Below, in pieces: positions 11,385-24,285 of a stretch of DNA of 64,000 nt. How positions within the stretch are numbered: the first letter of the stretch is position 1; each line of letters opens with the position of its first letter. The DNA is from Dugong dugon (taxonomy: Eukaryota > Chordata > Mammalia > Sirenia > Dugongidae), in assembly GCA_030035585.1 (NCBI GenBank), contig CM057480.1, positions 7,433,001-7,497,000 of the forward strand, in the 5' to 3' direction. The translations under genes and the position numbers were made by a program. The notes beneath the pieces are model-generated. The model made no database searches and was not told the origin of the DNA. It saw nothing but the letters and a program-made list of their open reading frames with translations.

Positions 11385-11710
11385 GGGGAGGTGGTAGGAT
11401 TGCATTTATTAACCCCTTGAGGTTGGGTAGGGCATTATGATTAGTTCTGACCAATGGCTTATGAGCTTCCAAGGCGTGTGTTACTTCTGGGCTGGAGCAT
11501 TTAATGGCTGGTTCGAGACTCTCCAGTGCCTCTTTACATCAGATATGGCAACCAGCAACGTGTGAGATGGCGCTTGCTCTATTAGCCGGGGTCCCCGCCC
11601 TGCCAACCTGTGATGGACATGTAGCATACGTGAGAACTAAACCTTCATTGCTTTAAGCCACTGGGATTTGGGGCTTGTTTGTTACTGCAGCATAACCTAG
11701 CCTGTCCTGG
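11385..11710 (+). mobile_element. MLT1/MaLR-like LTR fossil, 3' part
   Basis: Ends in the LTR-style text 'tgctttaagccactgggatt' followed by 'actgcagcataacctagcct'. Old and fragmentary, non-coding. Confidence 0.5.
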
Positions 11711-12357
11711 CCAGTGCCATGATAAACTGGCAGTCACTAGCCACTCCCACATTCTTCTAGTGAGCCCACCCATACCGCAAAGTCTGCAAAACTGAGAACT
11801 TTGGGGAGACTTTTCAGTCTCCTTGGCAGCTAAGAGTTCTTGATGTGGTTAGGTTGCACCAATTAGATGCACTTGAATGAAATTTAGACGTTCAAGGTAC
11901 GAAGCAGGCCATCTTCCTGAAGCTCCAGCTGTTGCTTTTGTTTAGCATGGTCAAGGTGCAGCATTTTGGAAATAGTTCCCACGTCTGTGAGTGTCGAGGG
12001 GCAGTTTTGGAAGCACCAGGGTCTGGCATTTGCATTCCAGCATCCAGGTACTGGTTTTGCGGTGTCCAGAGGTGGTTGTGATGGTGGCAGCAGCTTCCCG
12101 CTCTGTGGATCACAGCTCCAGTGGTAAGAAGTCTCACAGCCAGCTGTTCCAGCGGCAGTCCCCTTTCCAGTTACGGCAGAGGTCACAGCTCCCCTGGACT
12201 CTTTGGTGAGTCATTCCTGGAGGTCCAGCCCAGAGTCTTCTCTTCCAGCCCTTTCAATGATTTCATAAGCACTCAATTCCCTGTACTAAAACCCTTCCTG
12301 CTTAAAAGAGTTTACGTGACTTTTGCTTCTTGTAATTGAACTCTGACTAACTTAAGG
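11711..12357. repeat. Unresolved old interspersed repeat, possibly LTR
   Basis: The final 'tgaactctgactaacttaag' and the preceding 'actaaaacccttcctgct' resemble LTR 3' ends of old endogenous retroviruses. Short open frames on both strands (61-100 codons) carry no domain. Confidence 0.35.
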
Positions 12358-12377
12358 TCCACTTTACTTTATTGAAA

Positions 12378-12586
12378 GGAGTTCTGGTGGTGCCGTGGTT
12401 AAGCCCGTGGCTGCTAACCAAAAGGTCAGCAGTTTGAACCTACAAGCTGCTTCATGGGAGAAAAGTGTGACAATCTCCTTTCATAAAGATGTCAGCCCTG
12501 TAAACCCTATGGGGCAGTTCTCCCCTGTCCTGCAGGGTTGCTATGAGTCAAAATCGACTCAATAGCAATGGGCTTGGTTTTTTTGG
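12378..12586 (+). mobile_element. AfroSINE, long form
   Basis: Has the long-form internal block (gtgtgacaatctcctttcat). Duplication core ttactttat at 12,364 and 12,587. Confidence 0.93.
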
Positions 12587-12649
12587 TTACTTTATAAATA
12601 CAGATAGAAAAATTCTAAATTAAATATTAGTTAACTAAATCCAACAGTA

Positions 12650-12805
12650 TGTATATACACATGAATAGATGTAGACATAACACACACACATGTATGTACA
12701 TATATATAAAATATATATATTATATATGTATATATACATATATATATATAATATATAAAAACATATAATATATAAAAAATATATATTTATATACATATAT
12801 ATGAT
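12650..12805. repeat. AT/ATAT microsatellite
   Basis: About 150 bp of TA-rich dinucleotide runs with interspersed CA, low complexity. Confidence 0.9.
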
Positions 12806-12963
12806 CAGGTAGGGTTGATCCCCCAGGAATGCAAGAATGCTTTAACATTAGAAAATCTCTATATGCAATTCATCCTATTAATAGTCTAAAGAAGAAAAAT
12901 CACAACACTCTCAAAATACAGGAAAAATCATTTAATCAAATTAAACACCTCCTTGTGATTAAA

Positions 12964-13166
12964 GGAGTCCTTGGGTTGTGTACAAGTTAAAGTGCTTGAC
13001 AGCTAACCAAAAGGTTGGTAGTTCAAGTCCACCTAGAAGTGCCTCGGAAGGAAGACCTGTTGACTTACTTCTGAGAAATCAGCCATTGAAAACCCAATGG
13101 AGCACAGTTCCATGGGGTCGTCATGAGTCAGAATCTATTTGACAGCAACTTGTTTGGTTTTGGTTA
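12964..13166 (+). mobile_element. AfroSINE, long form, inside L1
   Basis: Flanked by exact gtgattaaa at 12,955-12,963 and 13,167-13,175. Diverged head (ggagtccttgggttgtg). Confidence 0.9.
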
Positions 13167-13299
13167 GTGATTAAAAACTCTCAGAAAACTAGGAATAGAT
13201 GATAATATCATTTTCTTGATAAAAGCTATTATATTAGGGTACCAGTGAACTGCTATACAAAAAGGCCTATCAACACAATAGCTGAAAAAGCAAAGAAGT

Positions 13300-13804
13300 C
13301 TATTTATTTTTTTCTCGCTTAGCCATCTCACGCTGAGCAGTTCTGGTCGGGAGGATGGATAACTCTGCTCCATGTCGTCATTTAGGGCTCCAAGTTTCTT
13401 CCAAATTATAGTTTCACCATCCCTAGGAATATCACTATCTTTGGTGGAAGCTAGGTGGCTGCCATGACCAGGTTCCAGCTGTCATTAAGAGAAAAGATAT
13501 CATGAAGGCAGCATGTCCAGTGTCCTAAGTTCCAGACCCAGAATGGCTCATATCATCTCACCTTCCAATGGTGAGAACTTGGGTACATGGTCTCAATGAA
13601 CTGGAAACAAGCCTGGGAAATGCAGTCCAGATAGCTGCCATGTGCCCACGTTTACATGATGCCACTTATGCACCACCTTAGACCTCAGCATGCCTACCTT
13701 AGCAACTTGCAAGGGTGGACCTGGTGACAACATATGCCACTCCTGGGGCTATAAAGGCCCAGAGGTAGGGAGTGGAAAACCTGGGTGAGTCAATGGTGAG
13801 CCAT
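13300..13804. repeat. Unresolved interspersed repeat interrupting L1
   Basis: The L1 text stops near 13,290 and resumes near 14,890. This stretch reads like a placental transposon fossil (ctctgctccatgtcgtcatt), but I cannot name the family. Confidence 0.35.
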
Positions 13805-14365
13805 TGTAATCGTTAAGGCTGTGTATCAACTTGGCTGGGCCATGAGTCTCAGTGGTTTGGCAGTTATGATGTAGTTTGGCAGTTGTATAATGATGTGATC
13901 ACCTCCATGATGAGATCTGATGTAATGTGATCACTTCCATGATGGGATCTGCTGTGAATGGTCAATCAGTTGAAAGGGAGTTTCCTTGGGGGAATGTGGC
14001 CTGCATGGAATGAAAGTGGACTTTCTGGCAAAGCTCATGGGTTTTTGTTCACTCTAGATCCTGCAGCTGGCTCTTGTTCCTAAGACCTCCAGTTCTTGAG
14101 ACTTGAGCTAGCAGCTTACCTGCTGGTTTTGGGATTCACTGGTCTTTGTAGCCTGTGAGCAAGAGCCCTGCTGTCAGACGTGCCAATCTTGGGTTCACCA
14201 GCCCTTGTGGCTACATGAAACAGAAGATGTCTCCAGTCTGACCCACAGACTTGGAACATTCCAGCCTCTACAACTGCGTGAATCATTTCCTTGATATAAA
14301 TCTCTCTCCATGTATATCTATACACTTTACTGGTTTTATTTCTCTAGAGAACCCAGCCTAAGACA
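13805..14365 (+). mobile_element. Solo LTR fossil, family B (ERVL-like)
   Basis: About 561 bp from 'tgtaatcgttaaggctgtg' to 'gagaacccagcctaagaca', the typical opening and close of ERVL/MLT2-type LTRs. Exact end duplications are not clear. No internal genes. Confidence 0.65.
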
Positions 14366-14890
14366 GTTGTCATCTGGCATTTCTTGAATGTATGCTTGTT
14401 GGCAGTGCTGCTCCCACAGTTCGAGGAGCTCCCACATATGCACTGGCCACATTGGACCTGTAGAGACTCAAGGTTTCTAGTAGAGGGGGCTGAGTGATGA
14501 GTCCAAACATGCAAGAAGTTAAGGCCTCTTGAACAGACTTCCCCGATTTGGAGACAGGACATGGGACGAGGCAGGAAACCAGCAGGAACAGTTACCCCTT
14601 TCCAGCCTCATCACATTGTCCTAAGACTCAGTCGTTTCACAGATCCTCCCTGGTGACATCCCCCAAGTCTGAACAGCCAGCTGTTGTGAAGCTGCGGCCA
14701 GCTTGGTAACACATCTCTGTATTTGTTTTCCCACGTTTCCTGCCTCACTTCCTTGACCCTTTACTTTTGCTTCCCTGGTATTACTCCCTCTCCCCAACAA
14801 GGTGGTAGCATGTAAGCTTTTCTAGGGAATCCAGGTTAAGACATCATGGAAGAAGGGGAGGTTGGAATTTGGAGGGCAACTGGCAGTCTC
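14366..14890. other. No gene recognised; probably remnant repeat
   Basis: Lies inside the interrupted L1, so it must be inserted or rearranged DNA, but I recognise no consensus in it. Confidence 0.35.
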
Positions 14891-15019
14891 CATATCCAAG
14901 GCTCATAGGCTCATGGAAACATCTTACTCAATGGAAGAACTTTAGATGCATTTCCTGTAAGATCCTAAACAAGGCAAAGATCTCTGACATCACCACTACT
15001 ATTCAACATAATATTGATA

Positions 15020-15182
15020 CCCAAAACCAAACCCATTGCTGTTGAGTCAATTCTGACTCATAGTGACCCTATGGGACAGAGCAGAACTGCCCCATAGAGT
15101 TTCCAAGGAGCGGCTGATAGATTCCAACTGCCGAACTTTTGTTTAGCAGCTGAGCTCTTAACCATTACGCCACCAGGGCTCC
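15020..15182 (-). mobile_element. AfroSINE, short form, inside L1
   Basis: Exact 12-bp duplication ataatattgata at 15,008-15,019 and 15,183-15,194. Confidence 0.95.
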
Positions 15183-16295
15183 ATAATATTGATAGCTCTA
15201 GCCAATGCAAAGAGACATAAAAAATAAATAAAAGGTAAAAGGATATGAGGGGAAGAGATCATACTGTCATTATTTGTAAATGATATGCTCATATAGAAAA
15301 TCCAATAGTATTGATAAACTGTTAAAATTAATGAGTTCAGTAAAGTGCCCGGAAGAATGATTACTTTATAAGACTCAATAGCATTTATTTGTTACACCAG
15401 CAATAACCAACTAGAAAATACAATAGAAAACATGATACCAATCACAAGTACAAAAATTATAAGGTATCTAGGATATGTTACCAAAGAATTCTCAAAACCT
15501 CTTTGGAAAAAAATTTGAAAACTTTAAAAAAGGAAATACAAGATGATCTGAATAAATAAAGAGACAATCCACAATACTATATTGGATAAGTTAATATTAG
15601 AAAGAAAGATGTTAATTCTCTCCAAATTAGTCTGTATACTGAATTATTTATTCAATCCAGTTCCAAGAAATAATCCAGTTTTTTTAAAAGAAACTCTTAC
15701 TCTAAAATGTCTATGAAAGAATAAATAGCCATGAGTAGCTAAGTTGTTTTGGAAAAAAAAAAAAAGACAACTCACCTTCCTAGATATTAACGTATACTAC
15801 AAAGCCACGTTAACAAAAACAGTATGGTAATTGCAATGAACAGACAATAGCCTAATGAGACAGAATAGAGAGCTCAGAAACAAACTCTTGTATACATGAG
15901 AACTTGACGTAAGGTAAAGTTGGCACCACAGATCAGTGAAGGAAAGACATAGTGCCTCACTATTGGACAAAAATAAAATTGAGCCCTTACCGTACTTCAT
16001 TTATGAAGGTGAACTACACATGGACTTAGGGCCTATGGAAAGATAGAACTTTCAAGTTAAAAGAAGAAAATGTAGGACAGTATCTTTGTGATTGGAGAGG
16101 GGGTAAAGGATTCCTTAAACAAGACCCAGAAAATACAAACTATAAGGTAAAAAATTAATGGATTATGTTATATCAAAATTAAAAATTTATTTTAAAGAGA
16201 ATACAATAAACAAAGTTGACAATTAGCAAACAGATAAGGAGATTTGTACAGCATCAAAAACTGACACAGAAATAATATCTAGACTATACAGCTAA

Positions 16296-16794
16296 TGTGA
16301 TGGTTAATGTTACATGTCAACTTCACTATGATTCTCAGTGGTTTGGCGACACTATATAATCGCCGCCCATTTTGTGATCTGATGTAAGCAGCCAATCAGT
16401 TGGAAGAGGTGTTTCCTTGGGAGTGTGGCCTGCATCCATGATAGAAGAGGATGTTCTGGCAAAGCTCTCTCTCTCTCTCCATCCTGCATTTGTCTCGTGT
16501 CGTCTGACTTCTAGTTCTTGGGAGGTTAGAAGCCGTCAGCCTGCTGCCTAATCTACAGATTTTGGATTTGTCATCTCCCACAACCCTGCTGTGTCAGTAG
16601 TCTGCCACCTGACCCGCAGATTTTGGGCATGTCAGCTGCTGCAAGTACGTGAGTCAGGAGAGGCCTCCAGCCTGCTGCCTGACCCACGGATTTGGGACTT
16701 GTCAGCCTCCACAATTGCATGAGCCATTTCCTTGAAATAAATTTCTCTCTATATATTTATGTATATGCTCCTCTAGAGAACCCAGCCTGAGGCA
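16296..16794 (+). mobile_element. Solo LTR fossil, family B (ERVL-like)
   Basis: About 499 bp, 'tgtgatggttaatgttacat' to 'ctgaggca', with a CT-run and an 'aaataaatttc' poly(A) signal. The flanks gctaa and gtgaa agree at 3 of 5 bases. It interrupts the C-terminal L1 text. Confidence 0.7.
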
Positions 16795-16845
16795 GTGAAC
16801 CAGAACAAAGCAGGAAACGCAATAGACAAATGTACAAAAGGTATG

Positions 16846-17077
16846 CATAACCAAAAGACCAAATCCATTTGTCATCGGGTCAGTTCTGACTCATGAGATC
16901 CCCATGTGTTACAGAGTAGAACTGAGCTCCATAGGGTTTTGTTGGCTATAATCTTTACAAAAGCAGAATGCCAGGCCTTTCTTCTATAGCACCACTGGGC
17001 GGGTTCGAACCACCAACATTTAGGTTAGTAGTCTAGTGCAAACCATTGCACTACCCAGGGACCTCTTAGAAAAATGG
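16846..17077 (-). mobile_element. AfroSINE, long form
   Basis: Exact 12-bp duplication acaaaaggtatg at 16,834-16,845 and 17,078-17,089. Contains the long-form block 'ataatctttacaaaagcag'. Confidence 0.93.
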
Positions 17078-17344
17078 ACAAAAGGTATGTACAGGGGATA
17101 TCTAAATGACTAACATTGCTTAACTTCATCAGGTACCAGAGAAACGCAAAATAAAACAATGAGATACCACTTTACAGGCATTGAATTGGCAACATTAGAA
17201 TAGAGTTGGGCAATGGCAAGTGTATGTGAGGATCTGTAGAGCGGTATGCCAGTACTCGGGGCATTGCATATACCCCATGGTCCATCATGCCTGCTCCTGG
17301 TAAATACTTCAGAGACCCATGAAAGGGCATATCCACGGACGTTC

Positions 17345-18483
17345 ATTCCCAGCTCTCACAATAATTCACTCAGTTTTTTGTGTCTGTTTTCCAAGAACAC
17401 GTTGAAAAATTCTAGCTATTGTGTCTTGCCTACAACATTAATTGTTCATATGTCTGTCTGCTCTGCAAGGCTGTGAGATTCTGGTGAGCAGGACCCATGT
17501 TTTCTTCTCCATTGTTCTCCAGGTACCTGGCCCACAGCAGGTGATCAAGAGTTTTGTCGAGTGAAAACTCAGAACATTTGGAAACAATGCATGCATTCCT
17601 CAAAAGCTTAGGGCTGAAGACTGTAGTGCCTAGGAACAAGACTGTCTAGTTCTCTTACTGCATATTTTCAAGGCAAGGTGGCTCAGCATTGAAAAGTGCG
17701 TGCTGTCTTTGTCCTTGTTTTCTGTCTCCCTCGCTGGCTGCATGTCTTCCCCTCTGGCTCCCCAGTGCTCTCCAGTCGTCCTCTCTACCTGGGCAGGGAT
17801 GTCAGCCAGCAGTGGAATTAATGTGCAATCCTTCCTGGTCATATACGTGAGAGGCCAGGGGGTTGCCTCCTCAGCAAAAGCAGGCCGATAAAACGTGCTG
17901 CTCCCTGCTGGAGGCTCACCCACGGGTCCTTAGGATACGGTCTCTATCTGACGTTCAAGTCCTTCCAGATCACTCAGGTCTCCAGCCTCGGCTCTTGCTG
18001 CTCTAAGTAGTGTGATCTGATTCTCTAATGAGGAGTGAAACATGGCCACACCTTTAATTTTCTTTAATTCAGTAATTAATGCTTTTAAATAAAAATGATT
18101 AAAATTACATAAGTAGGTAATTTAAAATGTTCTCTAGTGCCACTCTGCAGAGGTGGTGTTTGCTGCAGATGCCAGGTCCACAGCCCTTGGGTCTGGTGTT
18201 CCCTGCTGTGCTATCTCACTCTGCCAGACCCAGCTGTAATTGTGCAGAGAACGACCACCGTTCCAGGTGAACAGGTCAGAAAGTGCTCTCAGCATTAGCC
18301 GCTGTGCTGGGAGTTTCCGCCATTTCCCTCCGGACCCACTCTTCGTCCTTCACTCTACTCCCAGCCCTAGGAGACTGACCTCAGTGGACAGCACCCAGCG
18401 GCCTCCTTGCCCTCAGCTTCTGATTGGGTTCAGCCAGGGAAGACACAAGTGGGAGGAGTATCCTGTTTCAGTGTGCAGGGCCC
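17345..18483. other. Repeat-poor intergenic DNA
   Basis: No recognisable repeat, gene or RNA. Short frames on both strands overlap each other and have no domains. Confidence 0.5.
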
Positions 18484-18495
18484 TGAATAATACAA

Positions 18496-18705
18496 ACAAA
18501 CCATTGCTGTCCAGTCAGTCCCAACTCATGGAGACACCATGCGTTACAGAGAAGAATGGAGTTCTACAGGGTTTTCTTGTCTGTAATCTTTACAGAAGCA
18601 GATAGCCAGGACTTTCTTTTGCAGAGCCACTGGGTGGTTTCAAACCGCCAACCTTTCAGCTAGCAGCTGAGCACAGACTGTTTGCAGGCACCACCCGGGG
18701 ACCTT
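18496..18705 (-). mobile_element. AfroSINE, long form
   Basis: Duplication tgaat(a/g)atacaa, 11 of 12, at 18,484-18,495 and 18,706-18,717. Confidence 0.93.
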
Positions 18706-19011
18706 TGAATGATACAACCCATTGCTAAGCCCAGTTCTCCCTTAGGAGACCACCGTGTTCTTTGTGGCAATTTTATTTCAGGAATCTCCCTGACCTTTCC
18801 TGCATTGGTTGGAAGTCAGCCTGGTTGCCTGAATGCTCTCAGGAAATAAGACGGAAGGGTTCAGGGCAGCTTCTACACAATGGCTCCACCTCTTCCTGTG
18901 GGATCCACTATGCAAACCAAGTGCCCTAGGGAATGGCAGCCTCAGTGGAGTTCTCCCTCGGCACTCCCCTCTGAGGGCTACTTGCTTTTCCTCTGCATGT
19001 ACAGAGGAAGA

Positions 19012-19214
19012 AACAAAAAACCCAAATCTACTGCCATCGAGTCGATTCGGACTCATGGCACTTGCACGAGTTACAGGGAGAAGTGTTCCATTCTCTAATT
19101 ATTTACGGAAGCAGACTGCCAGGCCTTTTCTTCCGCGATGCCATTGGGTGGGTTTGAACCTCCAACCTTTAGGTTAGTAGTCGAGCACTAACCATTGGCA
19201 CTACCCAGGGACCT
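19012..19214 (-). mobile_element. AfroSINE, long form
   Basis: Duplication taca(g/c)aggaaga, 11 of 12, at 19,000-19,011 and 19,215-19,226. Diverged in the middle. Confidence 0.92.
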
Positions 19215-19226
19215 TACACAGGAAGA

Positions 19227-20440
19227 CCTCTCAGATAATACTTCCCTGAACAAAGAGGAGACAGTCCAAGGTGACCTGCGCATTCTGCCCTCAGATGTAG
19301 GAGTGTCTGGTGTAAATCGTAGTCAGCTCTGTTCTGCCGTCTTCCCCCAACGTTCTAGACATTCCACTCATTCACCTTCACCAACACTTTGGATTCTGGC
19401 AATGAGCCATCCTCTGCCTCACTCTTGTGCCTTGCTGTGCTGGAACATTGCTCTTCCCTGTCTTCATTTGGCTAACCTACGCTTTTTCCAGCTGGGAGTT
19501 CTGCCTCCTCCTGAATTAAGTCTCAATTAAGTCCCCCATTGTTGTAATAACCTGATTGTCTGCCACCCCCACAGGAGAAAGTAGAAATTAGGCCAGACTC
19601 TAAAAATCTGCCTGATCACTCACCAAGCTGAAATAAAAAGACACAGGTAACATCAGCTACAAAGTTAACAACAAATAATATTTCGCCCAAGGACATGCTG
19701 TCACTGTAAAGTGTCCCCAAAACTCCCTTCTCAGAATAAGTACTGTTTTCTTACACACTGAAAAACTTTTGTCTAAGTTCACAGACTATCAGAAAATGTG
19801 CTGTTTGAAATTATGTCAGTAAGGATAAAACGCCTCGCTCCTACGTGGAGGATCTAAGTCACATAGACACAGAGACATGGCCTCCATTTGCAGCCCAGGT
19901 GCGGAGCTTCAGACAAAGGGTTTCTGGATACAACATTTCACAACCGTCTTAACTTTCTTGTTTCCAGGGAAACAGGTCTCAGGGTTCACTTCACAGTCCG
20001 GAACTTACGCTGACATCTTTACACACAACACAGCTTTGCTTTGAGTCTATGAGAACACCGCATCATTTAATCTAAATGCCACACTTTTCCTAAATTCGCT
20101 GACTCCATCTGTTCTTTTGCTTGGTGAGATATACCCCATGGTTCTTCTGGTGTGCGGGGGTCTCCCATTGCAATCACCCAGGTGGGCAATCTGGCTTTGT
20201 CAGACAGCAGGCTTATTCCTGCTCGCCTCAGGCTGATTGCTGCCGGACAGACAGTCAGCTTTTTAAGGGTGGGGACTGTGTCTCTTTCACCACTGTTGCG
20301 CCAGCAACAATCACATTACCTAGAATAGAGGAGATGAAGCAATATCTGTTAAGCAAAGGAGTGAATGAGCGAGTAATGCATTCCCCTGGTATGAGCCAGG
20401 AAGTGTATCTAGGCCTTAGCCAACCTGGACGGCTGTAGAT
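19227..20440. other. Repeat-poor intergenic DNA
   Basis: No recognisable gene, RNA or transposon. Open frames up to 111 codons lack domains. Confidence 0.5.
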
Positions 20441-20625
20441 CAGGGTTTGGGAGTTGGAGCTGTGTTTCAATCCTGATCTGGCTACTTACTAATTATACGA
20501 GCAAAAAAAAAGTTTCCTACCTGTGTGAGCCTGAGAATAATCTTTTATTGAGTATAATGTTCTCTCTCTTGCAGGGTTGTTGTAATTGGCAGACAAAATG
20601 TCTCAAGTATTGGCAATGAGCAAAA
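20441..20625 (+). repeat. MIR
   Basis: 'tgtttcaatcctgatctggc', 'tacttactaattata' and 'gcagggttgttgtaattggc' follow the MIR order. Confidence 0.65.
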
Positions 20626-21930
20626 AAGATGGCTGGGTGTCCTTTCAGGGGAGTGCTGGCCCTTGTCTAGAGGATCTTCAGGGATATCTGATATCATATG
20701 GGTGTCTCCTTTGGATTGACTTCCTGCCGATCCGCCTTTTTACAACTCTGTAGGGGTACAAGTTAAGTTGTAGAAAACCAGTTAGTATATTTCCTGTTCC
20801 TAACAGTGCCAACAATTCCTGTTCATAGCCACGCAAATTAATTTTGTCTGATAGAGAATATAAATCTCTTGAACCAGCTTTAACACCTCACTGGTATCCC
20901 CATTATTAACAAGTCGAATACAGTCTTCGACATGGTCCCATCTCATATGTGCATGAGAGTCATGGTTTTACCTTTTGAAATTATAATTCAGCACAATGAA
21001 GAGCGATACTAGATGTAAAATGCTGACTCTGCCGGAGACCCTCAGGTAATAGCTATGATAATTACTTTATTTGCAGACTGAGACCCTAGACAGAACCAGC
21101 CACTAACCAGCAAGGGCATAGGGGTCATTACAGAGCCCAGCTTTAGCAACTAGGCCGGGGAAGGGCTGAAGACGGGGGCGATTCTCTGGCTGAATGGAGA
21201 AGTTTGCCCATCATCTAACATTTCTCTTGGATACAAACACAGGAACCCGCCTGGAACGATGGGGGAGCTCATGCCACAGAAGCCGGCAGAGCAGCCAGAC
21301 TTCAGGAGGAGCAGATGTGTGCCTGGATCTGAGGTGACCCAGCCTGGTGACAAATGCCACCAGGATGCCTTCTCTGCATCTTTCAAGTCTGCCTCTGCTT
21401 GTCAGCTTGATTCTCGTCCTGCACAGTGACCTTGTCTCCACAGCAGGAAGCGTGGCTGCTAACTGCCTCCATGCCTTCCTCCCCAAGGCTGCCACCATAG
21501 GAGAAGGACAAGTCTCTTCCCAGTTCCAGTTCAGAAGGTTTCAAGGAATGACTTTAAGCGGGCTGGTCGGGGAAGGTCCATCTCAGATGATTCCGTTGTC
21601 ACTATGTAATAAAAGGTGTTTTCTGTGTGACCATATGGCTGGAGTCAGAGAAGGAGCAGCTTCAGGGATACGGGGGACAGAGCTGAGCAGAGCACACAGA
21701 ACATTCCTTCTGCACCCTGTCGGGGTTGACTTGGAAGCTGAAGGGTGACCTCCATAGTCAGATGGCGATGCACTGGAGAGCTAATAATAATAAAAGGAGA
21801 AACAACAGTGCAAAGAGAGGGCTGACACACCGTGCTGAGGACATCGCCATGATTGCACACCAAAGATGTTGTATACGTGCCTGTAGAATGAGTTAAACAA
21901 ACGACGTGCACAGTAGATGTACTGACTCCC
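20626..21930. other. Repeat-poor intergenic DNA
   Basis: The longest frame (133 codons, 21,347-21,748, +) starts MTNATRMPSLHL and has a hydrophobic start. It matches no family I know and overlaps an antisense frame. I do not call it a gene. Confidence 0.45.
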
Positions 21931-21934
21931 CTCT

Positions 21935-22090
21935 GGGTGCCAGCCAGTGCGATGGCTTCCTTACAAATCTCATTTAACCATCACAGAAGCCCACTGGGTA
22001 GGTGTAGTGGTGTTCACTTGGCATATAAGGTAACTGAGGCCCAGAGAACTCGTGTAACTGTGAAGTAGCAGAACCACCTGAGATCCTGAT
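21935..22090 (-). repeat. MIR
   Basis: Reversed MIR text 'aatctcatttaaccatcaca', then 'aactgaggcccagagaactc'. Confidence 0.65.
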
Positions 22091-22257
22091 CCTAAAACCA
22101 ATTTGGGACGGACCTTTGATCTTTGCAAACACATATTATAAATTGGACATTACTCTGATCTTATTGTTCTTCCTTCAGCTTGAGTGGGAACTCATTCTGA
22201 GCTGGATGGCCACACCGTGATGAAAGTATACGGAAAGAGAGTGGTCTGATAATTGTA

Positions 22258-22392
22258 TGTTGTTGTTGTTAGGTGCCATTGAGTCTATTTCGACTCACGG
22301 CTACCCCATGTGACAGAGTAGAACTGCCCCATAGGGTTTTCTAGGCTGTAATATTTATGGGAACAGATTGCCAGGTCTTTTCTCCTGCGGAT
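22258..22392 (-). mobile_element. AfroSINE fragment (3' half)
   Basis: Begins with the RTE-like tail 'tgttgttgttaggtgccatt' and stops within the internal block, lacking the tRNA-like head. Confidence 0.88.
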
Positions 22393-23047
22393 GAGACCCA
22401 GAAAGTGAACGCTCACTTACTGGGGACAGGAAGAAAGCCTCAAATAGAGTCAACTGGTATAAAGGAAGGGGGAATGAAGGCTGACATTTCCAACAGGGAG
22501 ATGGTCTCTCCCACAAAGATCAGGAGTGAGAATGCGCCCTCGGGAGATGTCTGCATGTTCCAAAAGAGAGGGATATAGTCCTAGACGGGACCTCTCGGAG
22601 CATTCGGGCAGTGACCTAGGGTGAGGCAGTCAAATGACTCTCTATGTCTTATCCTCAGGTCTGGTTCGGTGACAGTAGTAAAATTACTTTGAGTCAGAGT
22701 TTGGAGAGTTCCACCCAAAAGCAGAAGGCTCTCTGGTCTCGTTTCCCCATGAGGTGGCCATACCGTGGAGAAGGCGAAGGCGTCAGGGGAATCGCCTGTC
22801 CCCAACACCTGGGCTCAGGTGAAGGAGTCATATTTTCTGAATCCCAAAGCAAGACATACGAGTGGGAAAGGAGACAGAGCCGATCAAGTGTGTTAAAGCC
22901 CCAGCACAGCACTGACAGCCCACTAGGACCACGTGAAGACTGAAATGTTAGGCCTTCTCCGGGGATACTACCCGTCTGGATGATTGTAATTTGCAAATAT
23001 GTCCCCCCTCTTTTTTCTTTCATGTGTCTTTCTCAACCTTGAGTTCT
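22393..23047. other. No gene or clear repeat recognised
   Basis: Mixed DNA with overlapping short frames on both strands, none with a domain. Confidence 0.45.
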
Positions 23048-23061
23048 CTTAAGAATGCAAA

Positions 23062-23280
23062 AACAAACAAACAAACAAAAAAATCTACTACCATTTAGTC
23101 CATTCTGACTCATAACGACCCTATAGGACAGAATAGAACTGCCCTATAGTGTTCCAAGGCTGTAATCTCTACGTAAGCAGACTGCCACATCTTTCTCCTG
23201 CAGAGTGACTGGTGGGTTCGAACCGCCAACCTTTTGGTTAGCAGATGAGCACTTTAACCACTGCACTACCGGGGCTCCTC
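23062..23280 (-). mobile_element. AfroSINE, long form
   Basis: Complete, with an (aaac)n-type tail at the left. Duplication ctta(a/t)gaatgcaaa, 13 of 14, at 23,048-23,061 and 23,281-23,294. Confidence 0.95.
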
Positions 23281-23294
23281 CTTATGAATGCAAA

Positions 23295-24010
23295 TCAGCT
23301 AAATGGATTTTAGATGCCCATTTATACTAAAGTGTGAATGACTGCTCAAAGCCATTGAGCACACTTATTTTGAAAAATAAATGTTATTTATCCAAGATAA
23401 TTGAAAAAGAACTGAGATATTTGGAAACTCTTTATTAATAGTACAGATCTGTCATGACCAAAGAGGAAAAAAAAACTCAATCAGGACTAGGAGATTAGAG
23501 CTAGACAGGGAAAGGGCAGAGTTCCTAATATGGGTTGAACTGATGGGTAGACAATTGGAAAGAGCAGCTATAAATGGGAAATTCACATTACTGAGGGTCT
23601 ATATTTGATGTTCACCAATTAAAACTCTTGAAAAATATCCAATGAAAAGGACAGATGAGGGGATTGGAATTTGCTTATGGGTTCTGTGGGGGACAGAAGG
23701 AAGTATCTCAACCACTACAATCCCAAATGAATAGAGTTGTGAAGTTCCCTTTCTAAGTTGTCAATGAGCCCAATGCTCGGGAACCAACCATCTGCTCAAA
23801 TTCTGATGTTAATTGTTCTCCCTTGCTAGCAAGAAATCAATTGACTGGGCACTCATGGACCATGTTGTGAGTGGTTTTGTTTGACAGCGTGCACCCCCAG
23901 CGGTGAGATATGCTGATGGACAGTGTAATTTGATGGTGAGGACATTCCTTAACTCTTCCTTTTCAGCTGGGGACAAAAAAGGCTGAAATGAAAACAAAAC
24001 CCCAAACATT
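23295..24010. other. Repeat-poor intergenic DNA
   Basis: AT-rich, no repeat or gene recognised. Confidence 0.5.
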
Positions 24011-24014
24011 CTCT

Positions 24015-24240
24015 CCCATTTTGTAATACTATACCATTTATAAAGCATAACCCAAAATAGCTTACTTGAGCCTTACAGCAATACCATGAGGTGGGTGTGG
24101 TCTTTCATATTTTTCAGATGAAAACACTGAGGCTCAGAGAGGTGAACTGCCCCCATGGCAAGGAAGAGGCAAAGCCAAACGCCCACTCAAGTCCACAAAT
24201 GCCACTTGCCACAGTCCTTCCATCTCCCATCCCAAAATGT
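24015..24240 (-). repeat. MIR
   Basis: Reversed MIR: 'cagatgaaaacactgaggct', then 'cagagaggtgaactgccc'. Confidence 0.65.
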
Positions 24241-24285
24241 GTGTGTGATAAAATTTGTGGTAAACAATCTATTTGATGTGGAGAG

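Larger units (their letters stand above)
10420..17340 (+). mobile_element. Old L1 ORF2 spread over 7 kb by later insertions
   Basis: ORF2 text appears in order: linker and early RT (about 10,560-11,138), middle RT (about 12,808-13,290, 'cccccaggaatgcaagaatg'), then the active-site region (about 14,890-15,420, 'tttgtaaatgatatgctc'), and the C-terminal part (to about 17,340, 'gagataccactttacaggc'). The gaps hold AfroSINEs, LTR-like fossils and unresolved repeats. The order and strand argue for one original insertion. Confidence 0.65.

Noticed and set aside
21347-21748. 133-codon frame with a hydrophobic start
   Set aside because: No known family, no supporting exon signals, overlapping antisense frames. 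The length is not unusual by chance in 64 kb.
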